Shown: one piece after another, positions 1-8,528 of the stretch
Layout: every line of letters begins with the position of its first letter
Position numbering within the stretch: the first letter of the stretch is position 1
Source of the DNA: Pedobacter miscanthi
GTDB taxonomy: Bacteria > Bacteroidota > Bacteroidia > Sphingobacteriales > Sphingobacteriaceae
Length of the DNA stretch: 64,000 nt
Direction of reading: 5' to 3'
Assembly: GCF_003315595.1 (NCBI RefSeq)
Contig: NZ_QNQU01000005.1
Span: 1-64,000 of the forward strand
The notes under the pieces: generated by a model
Databases searched by the model: none
What the model was told of the DNA's origin: nothing
What the model saw: the letters and a program-made list of their open reading frames with translations, nothing else
Position numbers and translations under genes: made by a program

Positions 1-345
1 CTGATCAGGGCGGAATCGCTGATCAGGCTGGGAAGGGTGAGCGAAGGGCTTTCGGACCTGAACACTTTGCTCGTGAACCGGTTTAAGACGGGGCTGTTTG
101 TGCCTTATTCGGTTGGGACGGCCATTGATCCTTTGCGGCTTGTACTGGAAGAACGGAGAAAGGAAATGCCTTTCAGGGGGCAGCGGCTTGCTGATCTCCG
201 GCGTTTGAACCAGGAGGAGGGCTTCAGGGTTACCTTAAGCAGATCGGTTGGTGGAACGGCTTATGCGCTGCCGCCGGGTGATGCCCGTTATGTCTTTCCC
301 ATCCCGCAGGAAGAAGTGCTCAGGTCAGGGATGGAGCAGAATTAG
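1..345 (+). CDS. RagB/SusD family outer-membrane nutrient-binding lipoprotein, C-terminal part
   Basis: The reading frame is open from the first base, so this is the 3' end of a longer gene that begins outside the window. The last ~114 residues carry the usual C-terminal signature of SusD/RagB proteins: a RGQRLADLRR stretch followed, close to the stop, by RYVFPIPQEEV, the position where the family has its LxPIPxxE motif. SusD proteins are surface lipoproteins that bind glycans or other nutrients and sit on a TonB-dependent SusC barrel, normally encoded just upstream. The GTG at 37 is only an internal codon; the sequence before it continues the same frame. No downstream operon partner is visible because the next gene is convergent. 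The substrate cannot be inferred. Confidence 0.8.
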   Translation: MIRAESLIRLGRVSEGLSDLNTLLVNRFKTGLFVPYSVGTAIDPLRLVLEERRKEMPFRGQRLADLRRLNQEEGFRVTLSRSVGGTAYALPPGDARYVFPIPQEEVLRSGMEQN

Positions 346-360
346 TTTTGGTAAATACAA

Positions 361-387
361 ACGAAGCGTTGGATGCCAACGCTTCGT
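361..387. terminator. Bidirectional hairpin between convergent genes
   Basis: A perfect 12-bp inverted repeat (ACGAAGCGTTGG and its complement, 361-372 and 376-387) with a 3-nt loop lies 16 nt after the SusD-like stop and before the end of the convergent small gene at 416. There is no long T-run on either side, so it may act as a weak or factor-assisted bidirectional terminator. Confidence 0.6.
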
Positions 388-415
388 CTGTTAACTGGTG
401 ATGATCCGGCTTTTT

Positions 416-736
416 TTATTGGACCGGATTGGCGTAGAATATTCCATAGTCAATTGGTTCGGTGGTCAACGGGGTATCCGATGGGGAAGGGCTCGGGTTT
501 ACCGTTGTATCGAAATATCCTTTACAGATCGGCGGGTTTGCCACTGCGTTACAGCCAGTCTCGTACTGTTCCGGATCTAAGCTGGACAGCTTTACCCAGG
601 CTCCTGACAGCCTGCCGAACTGTTCATGGGCACGGTTTGTTTTTGCGGGTTTGAACGCGCTTTGCGTCATCACTAAAGTTGCTCCCAACAGTACTGCTAC
701 AGCACCGAAGTGGATACGGTTAAAAAATTTTTTCAT
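416..736 (-). CDS. Small secreted protein, DUF6520-like
   Basis: A 106-residue protein with a clear signal peptide (KKFFNRIHFGAVAVLLGATL, then a small-residue region near residue 25). The mature part contains two cysteines in the pattern C-x7-C, and a Pro/Thr/Ser-rich stretch near the C-terminus. This layout (signal peptide, short mature domain, CxxxxxxxC-type spacing) fits the DUF6520 family that is often found after MauE/DoxX-type membrane proteins in Pedobacter-like bacteria. It lies 100 nt downstream of such a gene on the same strand and is probably cotranscribed. Function unknown; periplasmic location inferred from the signal peptide. Confidence 0.6.
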   Translation of the reverse strand: MKKFFNRIHFGAVAVLLGATLVMTQSAFKPAKTNRAHEQFGRLSGAWVKLSSLDPEQYETGCNAVANPPICKGYFDTTVNPSPSPSDTPLTTEPIDYGIFYANPVQ

Positions 737-836
737 TTTTGATATTAGTTTATGTTTTCGGCCTTAACCCGGCCCGGTGGCTTGATGCTTTTCCTGTAAC
801 CTGCATGCTGCCCTGGTTATTTTGCTGCGGGAAGGG

Positions 837-1292
837 TTACGCTTTCCCATTGATCATATCATTGTCCGGGTATCCCTTTTTTGACTTGTAAACGCCAAAT
901 AAAGAGATCGCCAGAAAGACTGTATTGAATATCAGGTGGGAATTCCATCCCATATTTTTAAGTACCCCGCCACAGGAGCAGGGGACCCTGTTGAAAATGT
1001 TCATGCTCACCAGGACGATATAGCCTGTAAAAAGGGCCATCAGGATTGCCGAAAGGATCAGGCCGGCCCTCAGTGTTTTTTTAAAGAGCAGCATCGCTGC
1101 CGCAGTAATCTCGATTCCGGGTATTGCCCAAAGCAGGACGGGGGTGAATTTCCTTGAAAAGACCTGGTTATTTAGCTGTCTTTTAAAATCTTCAATTTCT
1201 GAAAGCTTTGAAAGGGAGGTATAAACCCAGAGCAGGATCAGTATACCGGAAACCAGTGATAGGATCAGCGTGCTGTTTTTGGAGATTTTCAT
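837..1292 (-). CDS. MauE/DoxX-type redox-associated membrane protein
   Basis: A 151-residue integral membrane protein with about four hydrophobic segments (residues ~7-27, 48-70, 75-97 and 115-135). Between segments 3 and 4 is a CSCGG motif (in VPCSCGG), the conserved cysteine pair of the MauE/methylamine-utilisation and DoxX-like group. Members are thought to take part in periplasmic disulfide or electron-transfer chemistry, for example maturation of secreted Cys-rich proteins; the small secreted Cys-containing product encoded just downstream would be a plausible partner, which is inference. The start ATG at 1292 gives a short Lys-rich N-terminus directly before the first membrane segment. 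Confidence 0.7.
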   Translation of the reverse strand: MKISKNSTLILSLVSGILILLWVYTSLSKLSEIEDFKRQLNNQVFSRKFTPVLLWAIPGIEITAAAMLLFKKTLRAGLILSAILMALFTGYIVLVSMNIFNRVPCSCGGVLKNMGWNSHLIFNTVFLAISLFGVYKSKKGYPDNDMINGKA

Positions 1293-1434
1293 CGGCTTTA
1301 TTTTTTGGTAAATCTCAGCTTGTATGCCATTTGCCTGGTAATACGGGGATTAGAAAATGCGCACTTTTGGTTTAACCAGTTTCTAACCTGGAGGGGATCT
1401 TTATTGGGATAGGGCTGATAAGTGCTTGGGATTA

Positions 1435-2010
1435 TTACGGGTTGCCCTTTAGTTTACTTAAAGTATTGGGGTGCATACCCAGGTAGGAAGCAAGGTCCTT
1501 AACGGATGCAACATTGAACAGGTGAGGCCTGCTGGTGCTGAGTTGCATAAGACGTTCGTCTGCGCTGCTGTTTTCCCTGGCAATCATACGGCTGATCTGT
1601 GAGAGCAGGTGGCTGCTGTACATTTTATGGTAGAGCAGTGTACATTCTGAAAAGAGTTTGGGCAGGTAGCGGAAATGTTTTTCGCTGAGGGCAAGTACTG
1701 TGCTTTCCTCCAGGAATTCGATATACAGATCAGCCTGAAAGCTGTGGCCGGCCGGGGCCGGTAGTGGAAGGAAATTGCCCGGCAGGTAGAAATCAACGGT
1801 ATGTTGCTCGTGGGTTTCCCGGTCTACTGCGTAAAGCCTTGCGCTACCATGCTGCAGGTAGGCAAGGAATATGGCCTGCGGATCTGCCGCCTGGATCTTT
1901 CCCTGTCTTTTGAATCTGTATTCCTTTAGCGAATGCATCAGGTAAGCGCTCATCCCCACGGGTATTTTATCGATATGGGAGAGGGCCTGAAAGTAATTTT
2001 TTGTTTCCAT
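1435..2010 (-). CDS. Crp/Fnr-family transcriptional regulator
   Basis: About 191 residues with a cyclic-nucleotide-binding-type beta-roll in the first ~120 residues (GSARLYAVDRETHEQHT and DFYLPGNF are the typical strand and turn sequences) and a short C-terminal HTH (VKDLASYLGMHPNTLSKL). The last motif, SYLGxxPxTLSK, is the usual recognition-helix region of Bacteroidetes Crp-like proteins. I place the start at the ATG at 2010 (METKNYFQAL) because domain homology begins there; the frame is open a further 21 codons upstream. Residues for cAMP binding are not recognisable, so the ligand is unknown. It may regulate the membrane-protein operon that follows on the same strand, but this is only positional. 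Confidence 0.78.
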   Translation of the reverse strand: METKNYFQALSHIDKIPVGMSAYLMHSLKEYRFKRQGKIQAADPQAIFLAYLQHGSARLYAVDRETHEQHTVDFYLPGNFLPLPAPAGHSFQADLYIEFLEESTVLALSEKHFRYLPKLFSECTLLYHKMYSSHLLSQISRMIARENSSADERLMQLSTSRPHLFNVASVKDLASYLGMHPNTLSKLKGNP

Positions 2011-2241
2011 TTTTAATTGTTTTAGCGCAAAGAAATGCGCTTTTGCTGCCTTGTCAAGTTGCCGGGGGAGCAACCATGAGCAACCCTATTATTTTTTTGT
2101 TTTCCGCGGAGAAATGTTAGGAATGAGCTATATTTGGGCATGAAATAAAAATTTTAACATATTTGATATTGTAGCAATAGCTATTTTACTGTTTTAGAAA
2201 ACCGCGAACTTTCGAAAGACACAGGAAAAAATAGATGGTTG

Positions 2242-2259
2242 CCTACGCTATAGCGTAGG
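2242..2259. repeat. Perfect 18-bp palindrome
   Basis: CCTACGCTA followed directly by its complement TAGCGTAGG forms an uninterrupted palindrome 74 nt upstream of the small gene at 2333 and ~230 nt upstream of the Crp-like gene on the other strand. Its size and symmetry fit a dimeric regulator operator. No protein can be assigned to it from the sequence alone. Confidence 0.4.
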
Positions 2260-2332
2260 TGCCTGTTTATCTTGTGTCTGGGCTCTTCGCGGTGCCTCTA
2301 AAGCGGATATCGGGTTAACCTGCGCTTTTTTT

Positions 2333-2563
2333 ATGGACCAATTTCAGGGAAATAACTTATCTCTTTTGAACCTTCCGATCAACGAATTGCCATTATCGGA
2401 GTCTTTTATCTTAAGGAGCAAACTCATGGGTTTCTTTACCCTTCAGGACATTCTTCATGAAAACCAGAGGCTGCTGCATGAAAGGGATGACTATTCGGAG
2501 CACTGGTATTTTGAGTTTGTTGATTTTTTAAAGCGCAAGGACCTGCTTTATCTGCTCAGCTAA
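2333..2563 (+). CDS. Small protein resembling the RNA polymerase alpha C-terminal domain
   Basis: A 76-residue protein. Residues ~16-40 (PINELPLSES then LMGFFTLQDIL) follow the pattern of the alpha-subunit C-terminal domain, in which P-[IV]-x-[ED]-L-x-L-S/T is followed by a helix-hairpin ending in GD/QDL. The C-terminal helix (FEFVDFLKRKDL) matches the position of the ExxxxLxxxGL helix. The protein lacks all the rest of an alpha subunit. Such stand-alone alpha-CTD-like mini-proteins could bind DNA or sigma/activator surfaces, but no function is proven. It converges with the gene on the other strand, the two stop regions overlapping by 4 nt. Confidence 0.6.
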   Translation: MDQFQGNNLSLLNLPINELPLSESFILRSKLMGFFTLQDILHENQRLLHERDDYSEHWYFEFVDFLKRKDLLYLLS

Positions 2564-3705
2564 TATTTTTCTTTTCCGATGGCCAGCATGCCGGCTATTT
2601 TTTCGAGTACTTTTTCAAGATCACTTTCTGTGTTCCCGTAGTAGGCATTCTTAAAGCTTTTGGCAGAGATGGTGGTTTGTTCAGTTGTGCTGTAATGTTT
2701 TGCGGCGTAATGGTGGAGCGCCTTTGGGCTCTGGGCGATAATGATCCCTGCTTCTACCTGAAGGTGGATGAATAGGGCAAGCTGCCTGACGGTGAAGGTT
2801 ACCTTGAAGGTTTTCTCAAGCAGGCCACCCGAACTGAGGTCCTCGGCGGTCAGCTCGATGGATTTAAGGTAGTCTATTTCTGCATCGAGGTATCGTTGAA
2901 GGGAATCGGCTATCTGTGGCTGGTTTTCGTTGTATGGCATCCGGGAAACATTTAAGACCTGTCTGATCCGTTTTTTCAGGAAATGCAGTGTCTGGTACTG
3001 AGCAGTGATGTTCTCACATTTCTCAGTTTCCCTGTTGATATATACGCAGGCGAAGTGGTAGAAAGCCGGATGGTTAAAGTTAAGTGAGATCAGGGTCAGG
3101 ATAATATCCAATGTCTCCAGTGCCCCGTCAGGATTGTTTAAGCTGGCAATAAGCACTTTGAAAAAATCTTCGAGGTAGGTGATGCTTTGATAGGAGGGAT
3201 TAGGCTCATGATCCTGTATCGATGATAGCAACTGGCTGAATGTTTTAAGGGTGTCTGGTTGAAGATTTCGTTTTGCCAGTAATGACAGGACTTCATCTGA
3301 CTTTTCTTTGAATTTTAGCTGGTAGCTGTTGACTCTGCTTTGATGTGCCGTGGTAGCGTAATCAAAGTAATAAGGGAAATGTCGCTCCAGAGCGGATAGT
3401 AGTAGCTCAGTATTGTCCATGCAAATCGTTAACAGATCGTTTTTCTGCTTTTCGGTCGGTGGGGACTTTCTGGTGGCTTTTTCCAAATCCCCTAAGATCA
3501 GTTTTAGCGCGTGCTGATGGTGCCTGAGGTAAAGCCTGCCTTTAGCAGGTTTCATTTCCGATACCTGTTGCTGGAGGGAAGCAATAGCAGCGGCTGACTT
3601 TTCCTGCAGAGCGGCATTAACTTTAGCGGGATCAATTTTTCCCTTACCGGTTTCACCAAGTCTTGCGTCTATTTCGCGCCTGAAATTGATTAACTCATCA
3701 TTCAT
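2560..3705 (-). CDS. RteC-like / conserved Bacteroidetes protein of unknown function
   Basis: A 381-residue, mostly alpha-helical cytosolic protein without signal peptide or membrane segment. The C-terminal ~110 residues (EIDYLKSIELT, then TVRQLALFIHLQVEAGII, then a YY-G motif and a final leucine-rich helix) resemble the C-terminal domain of RteC-type and related Bacteroidetes proteins, where an SVAQLALF/IRLL stretch is followed by a DNA-binding-like helical region. RteC itself regulates excision and transfer of CTnDOT-family elements. The N-terminal half shows long helices with no recognisable motif. A small HTH gene follows 510 nt upstream in the opposite orientation. The RteC relation is a weak, motif-level call; the function remains open. 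Confidence 0.5.
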   Translation of the reverse strand: MNDELINFRREIDARLGETGKGKIDPAKVNAALQEKSAAAIASLQQQVSEMKPAKGRLYLRHHQHALKLILGDLEKATRKSPPTEKQKNDLLTICMDNTELLLSALERHFPYYFDYATTAHQSRVNSYQLKFKEKSDEVLSLLAKRNLQPDTLKTFSQLLSSIQDHEPNPSYQSITYLEDFFKVLIASLNNPDGALETLDIILTLISLNFNHPAFYHFACVYINRETEKCENITAQYQTLHFLKKRIRQVLNVSRMPYNENQPQIADSLQRYLDAEIDYLKSIELTAEDLSSGGLLEKTFKVTFTVRQLALFIHLQVEAGIIIAQSPKALHHYAAKHYSTTEQTTISAKSFKNAYYGNTESDLEKVLEKIAGMLAIGKEKY

Positions 3706-4214
3706 TTCTTGCGGTTTTGGTTATTGTTAACTTATATATTTCCATTTCTTTTATTGCATAACCTTGGTGAAACGCAGGTTTGTCGTGGTGAAATGATTTT
3801 TTACTTCATATTTTAAGTTGGAGGAAATGGATGGTTTTAAACGTCCTCGCGAATGTTTCAGATCAATGGACTGAGGATCTGGCGCCATTTGTAATCGCTG
3901 GTAGGCGTGAATTGTGATGAAATCAAATGGTTAGTGTGCTGTATGATAAGTATTGGCTGCAAAGCCAGCGGGCTATCGGCTGATGTTTCCGGGTTTGCAC
4001 AGTCAGTTCCCGGTATTTGAAAGTTGGGTGGTTGCTGTTTTCAGCAACCCTATAGCAACTTGACAAGTGTTGGTAAATTGTTTTTATTTGCCGCAATAGA
4101 TGCTTTTTTTGGTGTTCCGGATAGTAACGTTTTGTTTTTGAATAGGTTGTGGATCCGGTGGCATGTGTTCCGCTTTAGGGATTAAGCTTCGGTGTTGACA
4201 TTAAACCTATCAGG
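3706..4214. other. Intergenic stretch, no gene recognised; one hairpin
   Basis: About 500 nt between two divergent genes. No open frame with coding character was found on either strand. The only clear structure is a perfect 8-bp hairpin with a TTTT loop (GGTTGCTG and CAGCAACC, 4031-4050), without a following T-run. The stretch must hold the promoters of both flanking genes. Confidence 0.5.
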
Positions 4215-4493
4215 ATGAATAAGATTGATGCGCTTTTGGATGTGCTGTCCAAGATTTACCAGATACTGGTTCTGGTTTATAACAGTAAATACCATGGTAA
4301 CCTTGCTTTTGAGGAGGATCCGCAAATGAACAGGCAGGAGGTGAAGGATTATCTGGGGATCAGTGAGAGTACTTATAAACGGAAGGTTAAAGAAGGGGCG
4401 CTAAAGCCGCTGAAACTGCCCGGAGGGGATAAGTATTATAAAAGCCAGCTATTGAGTGAATTTAAGGAGAGTAAGCGAAGGGGCAGGGTTTGA
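4215..4493 (+). CDS. Helix-turn-helix (MerR/excisionase-like) DNA-binding protein
   Basis: A 92-residue basic protein. The second half has the classic short winged-HTH layout: NRQEVKDYLGISESTYKRKV (helix-turn-helix) followed by KPLKLPGGDKYYKSQL (wing and helix 3). This arrangement is shared by excisionase-type and MerR-like Bacteroidetes proteins that are common on conjugative elements. The first ~35 residues form an amphipathic helix, possibly for dimerisation. The C-terminus is strongly basic (ESKRRGRV). It stands alone between the RteC-like gene and a convergent helicase gene. Together with the RteC-like gene it could be a leftover of an old mobile element, which is inference. Confidence 0.72.
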   Translation: MNKIDALLDVLSKIYQILVLVYNSKYHGNLAFEEDPQMNRQEVKDYLGISESTYKRKVKEGALKPLKLPGGDKYYKSQLLSEFKESKRRGRV

Positions 4494-4524
4494 TGAGGGG
4501 TGAAGGAGTCTTATTTCGCTTCAA

Positions 4525-6258
4525 TCAGTAATACAGATCTTCGAGCCCTAGTTTTTTGATTCTCATGCTGATGGCGGTTTTCGAGCGGCCAAAATGCTGG
4601 GAGAGGTCGCTGAGGCTGTAACCATCTGCAAACATAATGGTGAGTTCATTGTCGAGCGCTACTGTCCAGGACTGGTTTGCTAAAGGGGTATGGTTTTCAC
4701 GCAGGTTGGTTTTTGTGTTGCTGTCCTTTTTCTGCGGCGGCTTTGGGGCTGCAATGAGGTATATTTTGGCAGAGGCTGGAAAGTGTTTAGGGACCAGTGA
4801 CTCGGGCAGGTAAAGGCCTTGTTTGGCCCTGGTGATGGCAACGTATAAGAGGTTGATTTCTTCATTCATGCGCTCGAACTCTGCGGGCCGGGCATTTTTG
4901 TCTTCCCTGAGCCTTCTGATTTTTTCTTCGGTCACGAAATCATCGGCAAGGAGCACCGCGTCATATTCCATTCCCTTGCAGCGGTGGACGGTGGAAAAAA
5001 TGATTTCTGCCTTTGCTTTTTCTTCTTGTCTGACGTGTTTTTCTTTGATGGCTTTGATCATGCCGGGAATGCGGTTGCCGTACAGGCGGACCAGTTCGCT
5101 CATCATCGATAGGCCTGAGTCGGCAGTCTGCTGGATATAGGTTTCCAAATCCTCCATATCGCGCATCGATCTGATCACCGGGTCGCGGATCTCATCATGG
5201 TTTGCATTGTATAGGTTTAGGATATCGTATAGCGATGCGCCTTCATCGGCATAGGTGTAGGAGTTGATATTGCCCTCAAAATAGATATGTTTGATGTTTT
5301 TCCGCTCGGTGACATATTCTATGGCTTTGGTGAGCAGGCCAAGGTTTGTTCGGGCGATTACGGCGTTGGTTTTGATTTTTGTTTCCCTGCCTTTGCCCAG
5401 TATGGTCATGGGGGGATGGGGTTCGAGCAGGTTTTTCAGCCTGAGGGTTTCCATGGCAAGGTTAGCGATGTCCTGTCCGAAGCGGAAACTTGTGGAGAGG
5501 TGGTAGGTTTTGAAGTTTACTTTTTCCAGGGAATTGACCGCGTAGCGCCAGCGGTAAATCTGTTGATGGGTATCACCGACCATGACTTTGGTTGCCTTTT
5601 GGGTTAAAAAGATGTCGAGCATGGCAGGGGAGGCATCCTGCGCCTCGTCAAAGAGGATGTAGTCAAAGCCGAGCTGTGGCTGCCGGAGCTGGAACTTTTT
5701 TAAATAAAAGTCATGGGTGATTTCAATTTCGCCTTTATCCATTTTTCCAAGCAAGGTCCTGGTCTTGGTATTGATGTAGTCGTAATTGCTGCTGACAAAT
5801 TGTTTTGCCTCATCATCCCTCAGGAGAGATATGTAGTCTAAATTCTGGACTTTGGGCTGATCGCTATTACAGAAATAGGAGGTGAGTTTAAGGATGTGGC
5901 CGGCAATCAGGAGCTGGCTGTGCTGCACTCCTGTGCCTTGCAGCTGGAGGATACTGATGATTTCATCGATTGTGTAATCCCTGGTTTTCACCTGGTATTT
6001 ACTTCTCATCACCACCTGCGCAAAAGCCAGCGAGTGTGCAGTTTCTACAGTTACGTTTGGTAATCCCCTGCTGCGGAATTTTTCTGCGGCTTCGGTTTTT
6101 ACCGCTTTGTTAAAAGCAAGGTACAAAATCCGGCTGCCTTTTGGCCTGTTGGCGGCGTATTCAATGATGGTGCTGGTCTTGCCTGAACCTGCTACTGCGT
6201 TTATTTTTATATTACCACTGGAGTTGATGATATCTTTCTGCTGCCTGGTCAGTTCCAT
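4525..6258 (-). CDS. UvrD/Rep-type superfamily 1 DNA helicase with C-terminal HTH
   Basis: A 577-residue superfamily 1A helicase. Visible motifs: Q-motif region LTRQQKDII at the N-terminus; Walker A AVAGSGKTST near residue 25; DEAQDASPAM (motif II) near 205; GDTHQQIYRWR (motif III) near 230; VHRCKGMEYD (motif V) near 430; LLYVAITRAK (motif VI) near 480. It is shorter than UvrD (~720) and lacks the full 2B region. The last ~45 residues form a separate HTH-like unit (SLSDLSQHFGRSKTAISMRI), resembling the DNA-binding tail of small regulators. Likely an ATP-driven 3'-5' DNA translocase used in repair or recombination, similar to F-box-helicase-type enzymes. Single gene; convergent with the HTH gene at 4215. 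Confidence 0.88.
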   Translation of the reverse strand: MELTRQQKDIINSSGNIKINAVAGSGKTSTIIEYAANRPKGSRILYLAFNKAVKTEAAEKFRSRGLPNVTVETAHSLAFAQVVMRSKYQVKTRDYTIDEIISILQLQGTGVQHSQLLIAGHILKLTSYFCNSDQPKVQNLDYISLLRDDEAKQFVSSNYDYINTKTRTLLGKMDKGEIEITHDFYLKKFQLRQPQLGFDYILFDEAQDASPAMLDIFLTQKATKVMVGDTHQQIYRWRYAVNSLEKVNFKTYHLSTSFRFGQDIANLAMETLRLKNLLEPHPPMTILGKGRETKIKTNAVIARTNLGLLTKAIEYVTERKNIKHIYFEGNINSYTYADEGASLYDILNLYNANHDEIRDPVIRSMRDMEDLETYIQQTADSGLSMMSELVRLYGNRIPGMIKAIKEKHVRQEEKAKAEIIFSTVHRCKGMEYDAVLLADDFVTEEKIRRLREDKNARPAEFERMNEEINLLYVAITRAKQGLYLPESLVPKHFPASAKIYLIAAPKPPQKKDSNTKTNLRENHTPLANQSWTVALDNELTIMFADGYSLSDLSQHFGRSKTAISMRIKKLGLEDLYY

Positions 6259-6457
6259 TGCTCAAAGGGTAATTTTCTTTAACGGTATTATGCTGCAAGG
6301 ATACGCATTTTAGGGGATTTATTGGCAAAATATCCGGCATTTAGGGGTATTGCAATGCCTGGGTTAGCCTTATCGGGATGCTTTGAAAATGTGAAATGGT
6401 GCTGTCGGTGCTGTTTATCAGGCCTGTTTTAGTAACCGGGTTTAAAGAGGGAATATG

Positions 6458-7198
6458 TTAGGGGTAATCAGTATTGGTATTTGATAAGGAGTCGATTACT
6501 TTCATTTGATATTTTTTACCAATAGGTATTACCTTACTGGCGATATAAATATCCTCTGGTGTGTAGGAATCGATCCTGCTGATTGCCACAAGGTAGGACC
6601 GGTGCACTCGGATGAAAGTAGTCGTGGAAAGCATGGCTTCGAGTGAAGCCATTGCATATTTTGTGATCACTGTACCCTTTGTGGTGTGTATCTTAACATA
6701 ATCTTTAAGGCTCTCTATGTATTCGATTTCATCCAGCTGGACTTTGACCATTTTGCGCTCAGCGCGAAAATATAGGAATGGTGTATTAAGACCGACACTG
6801 GAAAGGGGATTGGACTGTGGCTTTGGATGCTGTTCAGGTAAAACTTTCATGACTGCTTTTAAAAACCGCTCAAACTGGATTGGTTTTAAAAGATAGTCGG
6901 AGACACCTAATTCAAATGCTTTTATGGCATATTGTTCGAAGGCTGTGGTCAGGATGATTTTTGGCGGGTTCAGCAGGGTACCTATGAGCTCCAGTCCACT
7001 CAGCTGTGGCATTTGGATGTCCAGAAAGAGAATATCTATATCTTGCTGCTTGAGTATCATAGCCGCCTGTATGGCATTACCGCATGCTGCTTCCATATGC
7101 AGCATCGGAACCCGGCTGATATAGCGCTGCAGGACTTCCCTTGCCGGGGGTTCGTCATCAACAATCAAACAATTATATTTTTTGTTGGTCCCGGTCAT
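6458..7198 (-). CDS. LytTR-family response regulator
   Basis: A receiver domain in the first ~120 residues (acidic pocket DDEPPAR at 14-15, phospho-acceptor Asp in FLDIQMP near residue 60, and LLKPIQ with the conserved Lys) is followed by a linker and a LytTR DNA-binding domain (DEIEYIESLKDYVKIHTTKG, then RVHRSYLV, then IPIGKKY). I choose the ATG at 7198, which overlaps the end of the upstream kinase gene by 26 nt; the frame stays open nine codons further up. The pair is therefore translationally coupled. It would be phosphorylated by the kinase encoded just upstream and bind promoter repeats. Target genes are not visible; the adjacent secreted protein gene at 8529 is divergent. Confidence 0.92.
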   Translation of the reverse strand: MTGTNKKYNCLIVDDEPPAREVLQRYISRVPMLHMEAACGNAIQAAMILKQQDIDILFLDIQMPQLSGLELIGTLLNPPKIILTTAFEQYAIKAFELGVSDYLLKPIQFERFLKAVMKVLPEQHPKPQSNPLSSVGLNTPFLYFRAERKMVKVQLDEIEYIESLKDYVKIHTTKGTVITKYAMASLEAMLSTTTFIRVHRSYLVAISRIDSYTPEDIYIASKVIPIGKKYQMKVIDSLSNTNTDYP

Positions 7199-8306
7199 GG
7201 CTAAGTTTAATTTTGAGGTTAACAATGTATATTTCCTGCAAGTCGCTGATCTCCAGTGTATGCTGCTCTGGATAGATAAGCGCTAGTCTTTTGCGGACGT
7301 TTTCTATCCCGATACCCCAGGTTGTGGTTTCAGCCTCTTGTGGTTTCCCGTTAATCAGCTTCATGGAAAACAGACCACTTTCCATCGTTATGCCCAGGCT
7401 TATCCACGGTTGTTCTGTCATCTGGCTTGCCCCGTGCTTAAATGCATTTTCAATAAAGGGCAACAGCATCAAAGGGGCAATCAGGTATCCGCTTACATTT
7501 GGGAACTGGAGGGATATATCCAGTTTTTCATCATAACGCATCGCTTCCAGCCTGAGGTAATCGCCGGCCATTTTGAGCTCTTTCTCCAAGGGGACCAGGG
7601 GCCTGTTGCACTCATACAAAATATAACGGAGCAACTGAGATAGGCCCATGACCATTGCTGAGGCTTTTCCAGGGACATCCTGGGTGAGGGAATAAATATT
7701 ATTCAGTGTATTGAATAGGAAGTGGGGATGCAACTGTGCTTTCAACATTTGAAGTTCTGCGTTGAGTTTCTCTTTTGCGAGCAGCAGTGCCGTTTCCTGC
7801 TTCTGATAAACGCATTTCATTAGTTTAATGGCAGCAGCTGTACCTCCGACTGTGATACTACCGCGCAGGCCGGCAAGCATCGCAATGCCCAGCTGTATAT
7901 AAAGAGCGGGATGTTCTTCAGCAGCAATTCTCGGGGAGAATCCTGAAGCATTTCTATGCCGAAGGTAATCAACAGCTGTCATTGATAAGCCAGCTGATAA
8001 TCCCGCTGTGAGCAGCAGGAGAAAAAGCGAGCTAATGGCTGCCAAAAGATAATGACCCGGTAGCACTAGTCCCGGAATGACCAGGTACATCAAGCTGTAT
8101 GCTAAAAATATACTCGGAACCATATAAATCACGGCCTCTGGCAGGGTGATGAGGATGCGATGAAGGAAAGGTTGGTTTTGCAGTACTGGCGAAGGCGAAA
8201 AGGAGTATAGCAACAATTGGAAAATAAACCAGAGTGACCAAAAGGCAAAGTGCCGGCTAAGACGCCATGCCCTTTCGCTGGAGTAAATGAATGGTAACTT
8301 TTGCAT
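7173..8306 (-). CDS. LytS/YehU-type sensor histidine kinase
   Basis: A membrane histidine kinase with four hydrophobic segments in the first ~150 residues and then a cytoplasmic kinase part of the PF06580 type. The phospho-acceptor box LHPHFLFNTLNNIY lies near residue 190, and the ATP-binding region contains LLPFIENAFKHGA (N box) and GIGIENVRKRL (G box). These are diagnostic for the LytS-type kinases that pair with LytTR regulators in Bacteroidetes. I place the start at the ATG at 8306 (MQKLPFIY); the frame is open 12 codons further upstream. No extracytoplasmic sensor domain is present, so the stimulus is probably sensed within or near the membrane. It overlaps the downstream regulator gene. 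Confidence 0.9.
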   Translation of the reverse strand: MQKLPFIYSSERAWRLSRHFAFWSLWFIFQLLLYSFSPSPVLQNQPFLHRILITLPEAVIYMVPSIFLAYSLMYLVIPGLVLPGHYLLAAISSLFLLLLTAGLSAGLSMTAVDYLRHRNASGFSPRIAAEEHPALYIQLGIAMLAGLRGSITVGGTAAAIKLMKCVYQKQETALLLAKEKLNAELQMLKAQLHPHFLFNTLNNIYSLTQDVPGKASAMVMGLSQLLRYILYECNRPLVPLEKELKMAGDYLRLEAMRYDEKLDISLQFPNVSGYLIAPLMLLPFIENAFKHGASQMTEQPWISLGITMESGLFSMKLINGKPQEAETTTWGIGIENVRKRLALIYPEQHTLEISDLQEIYIVNLKIKLSHDRDQQKI

Positions 8307-8528
8307 TCGGTGCTTTTGATGTTGAGCTAAGATACAAATCAATTTTTGCTGAACACTACCGGCCCTTACTTATTCGACTAAACCTAAAATGTGATCTACC
8401 AAATCGTTTCATCGTCGATGAATCGATTTGGTAGTACTGGGGCTATTGTCTGTTTTCGGCAGGGCCTGTCTGGTCTATTTTGCGGCGCACATTTGTTCAG
8501 TGCCTTTATATTTGGCAAAAACAAAGCT

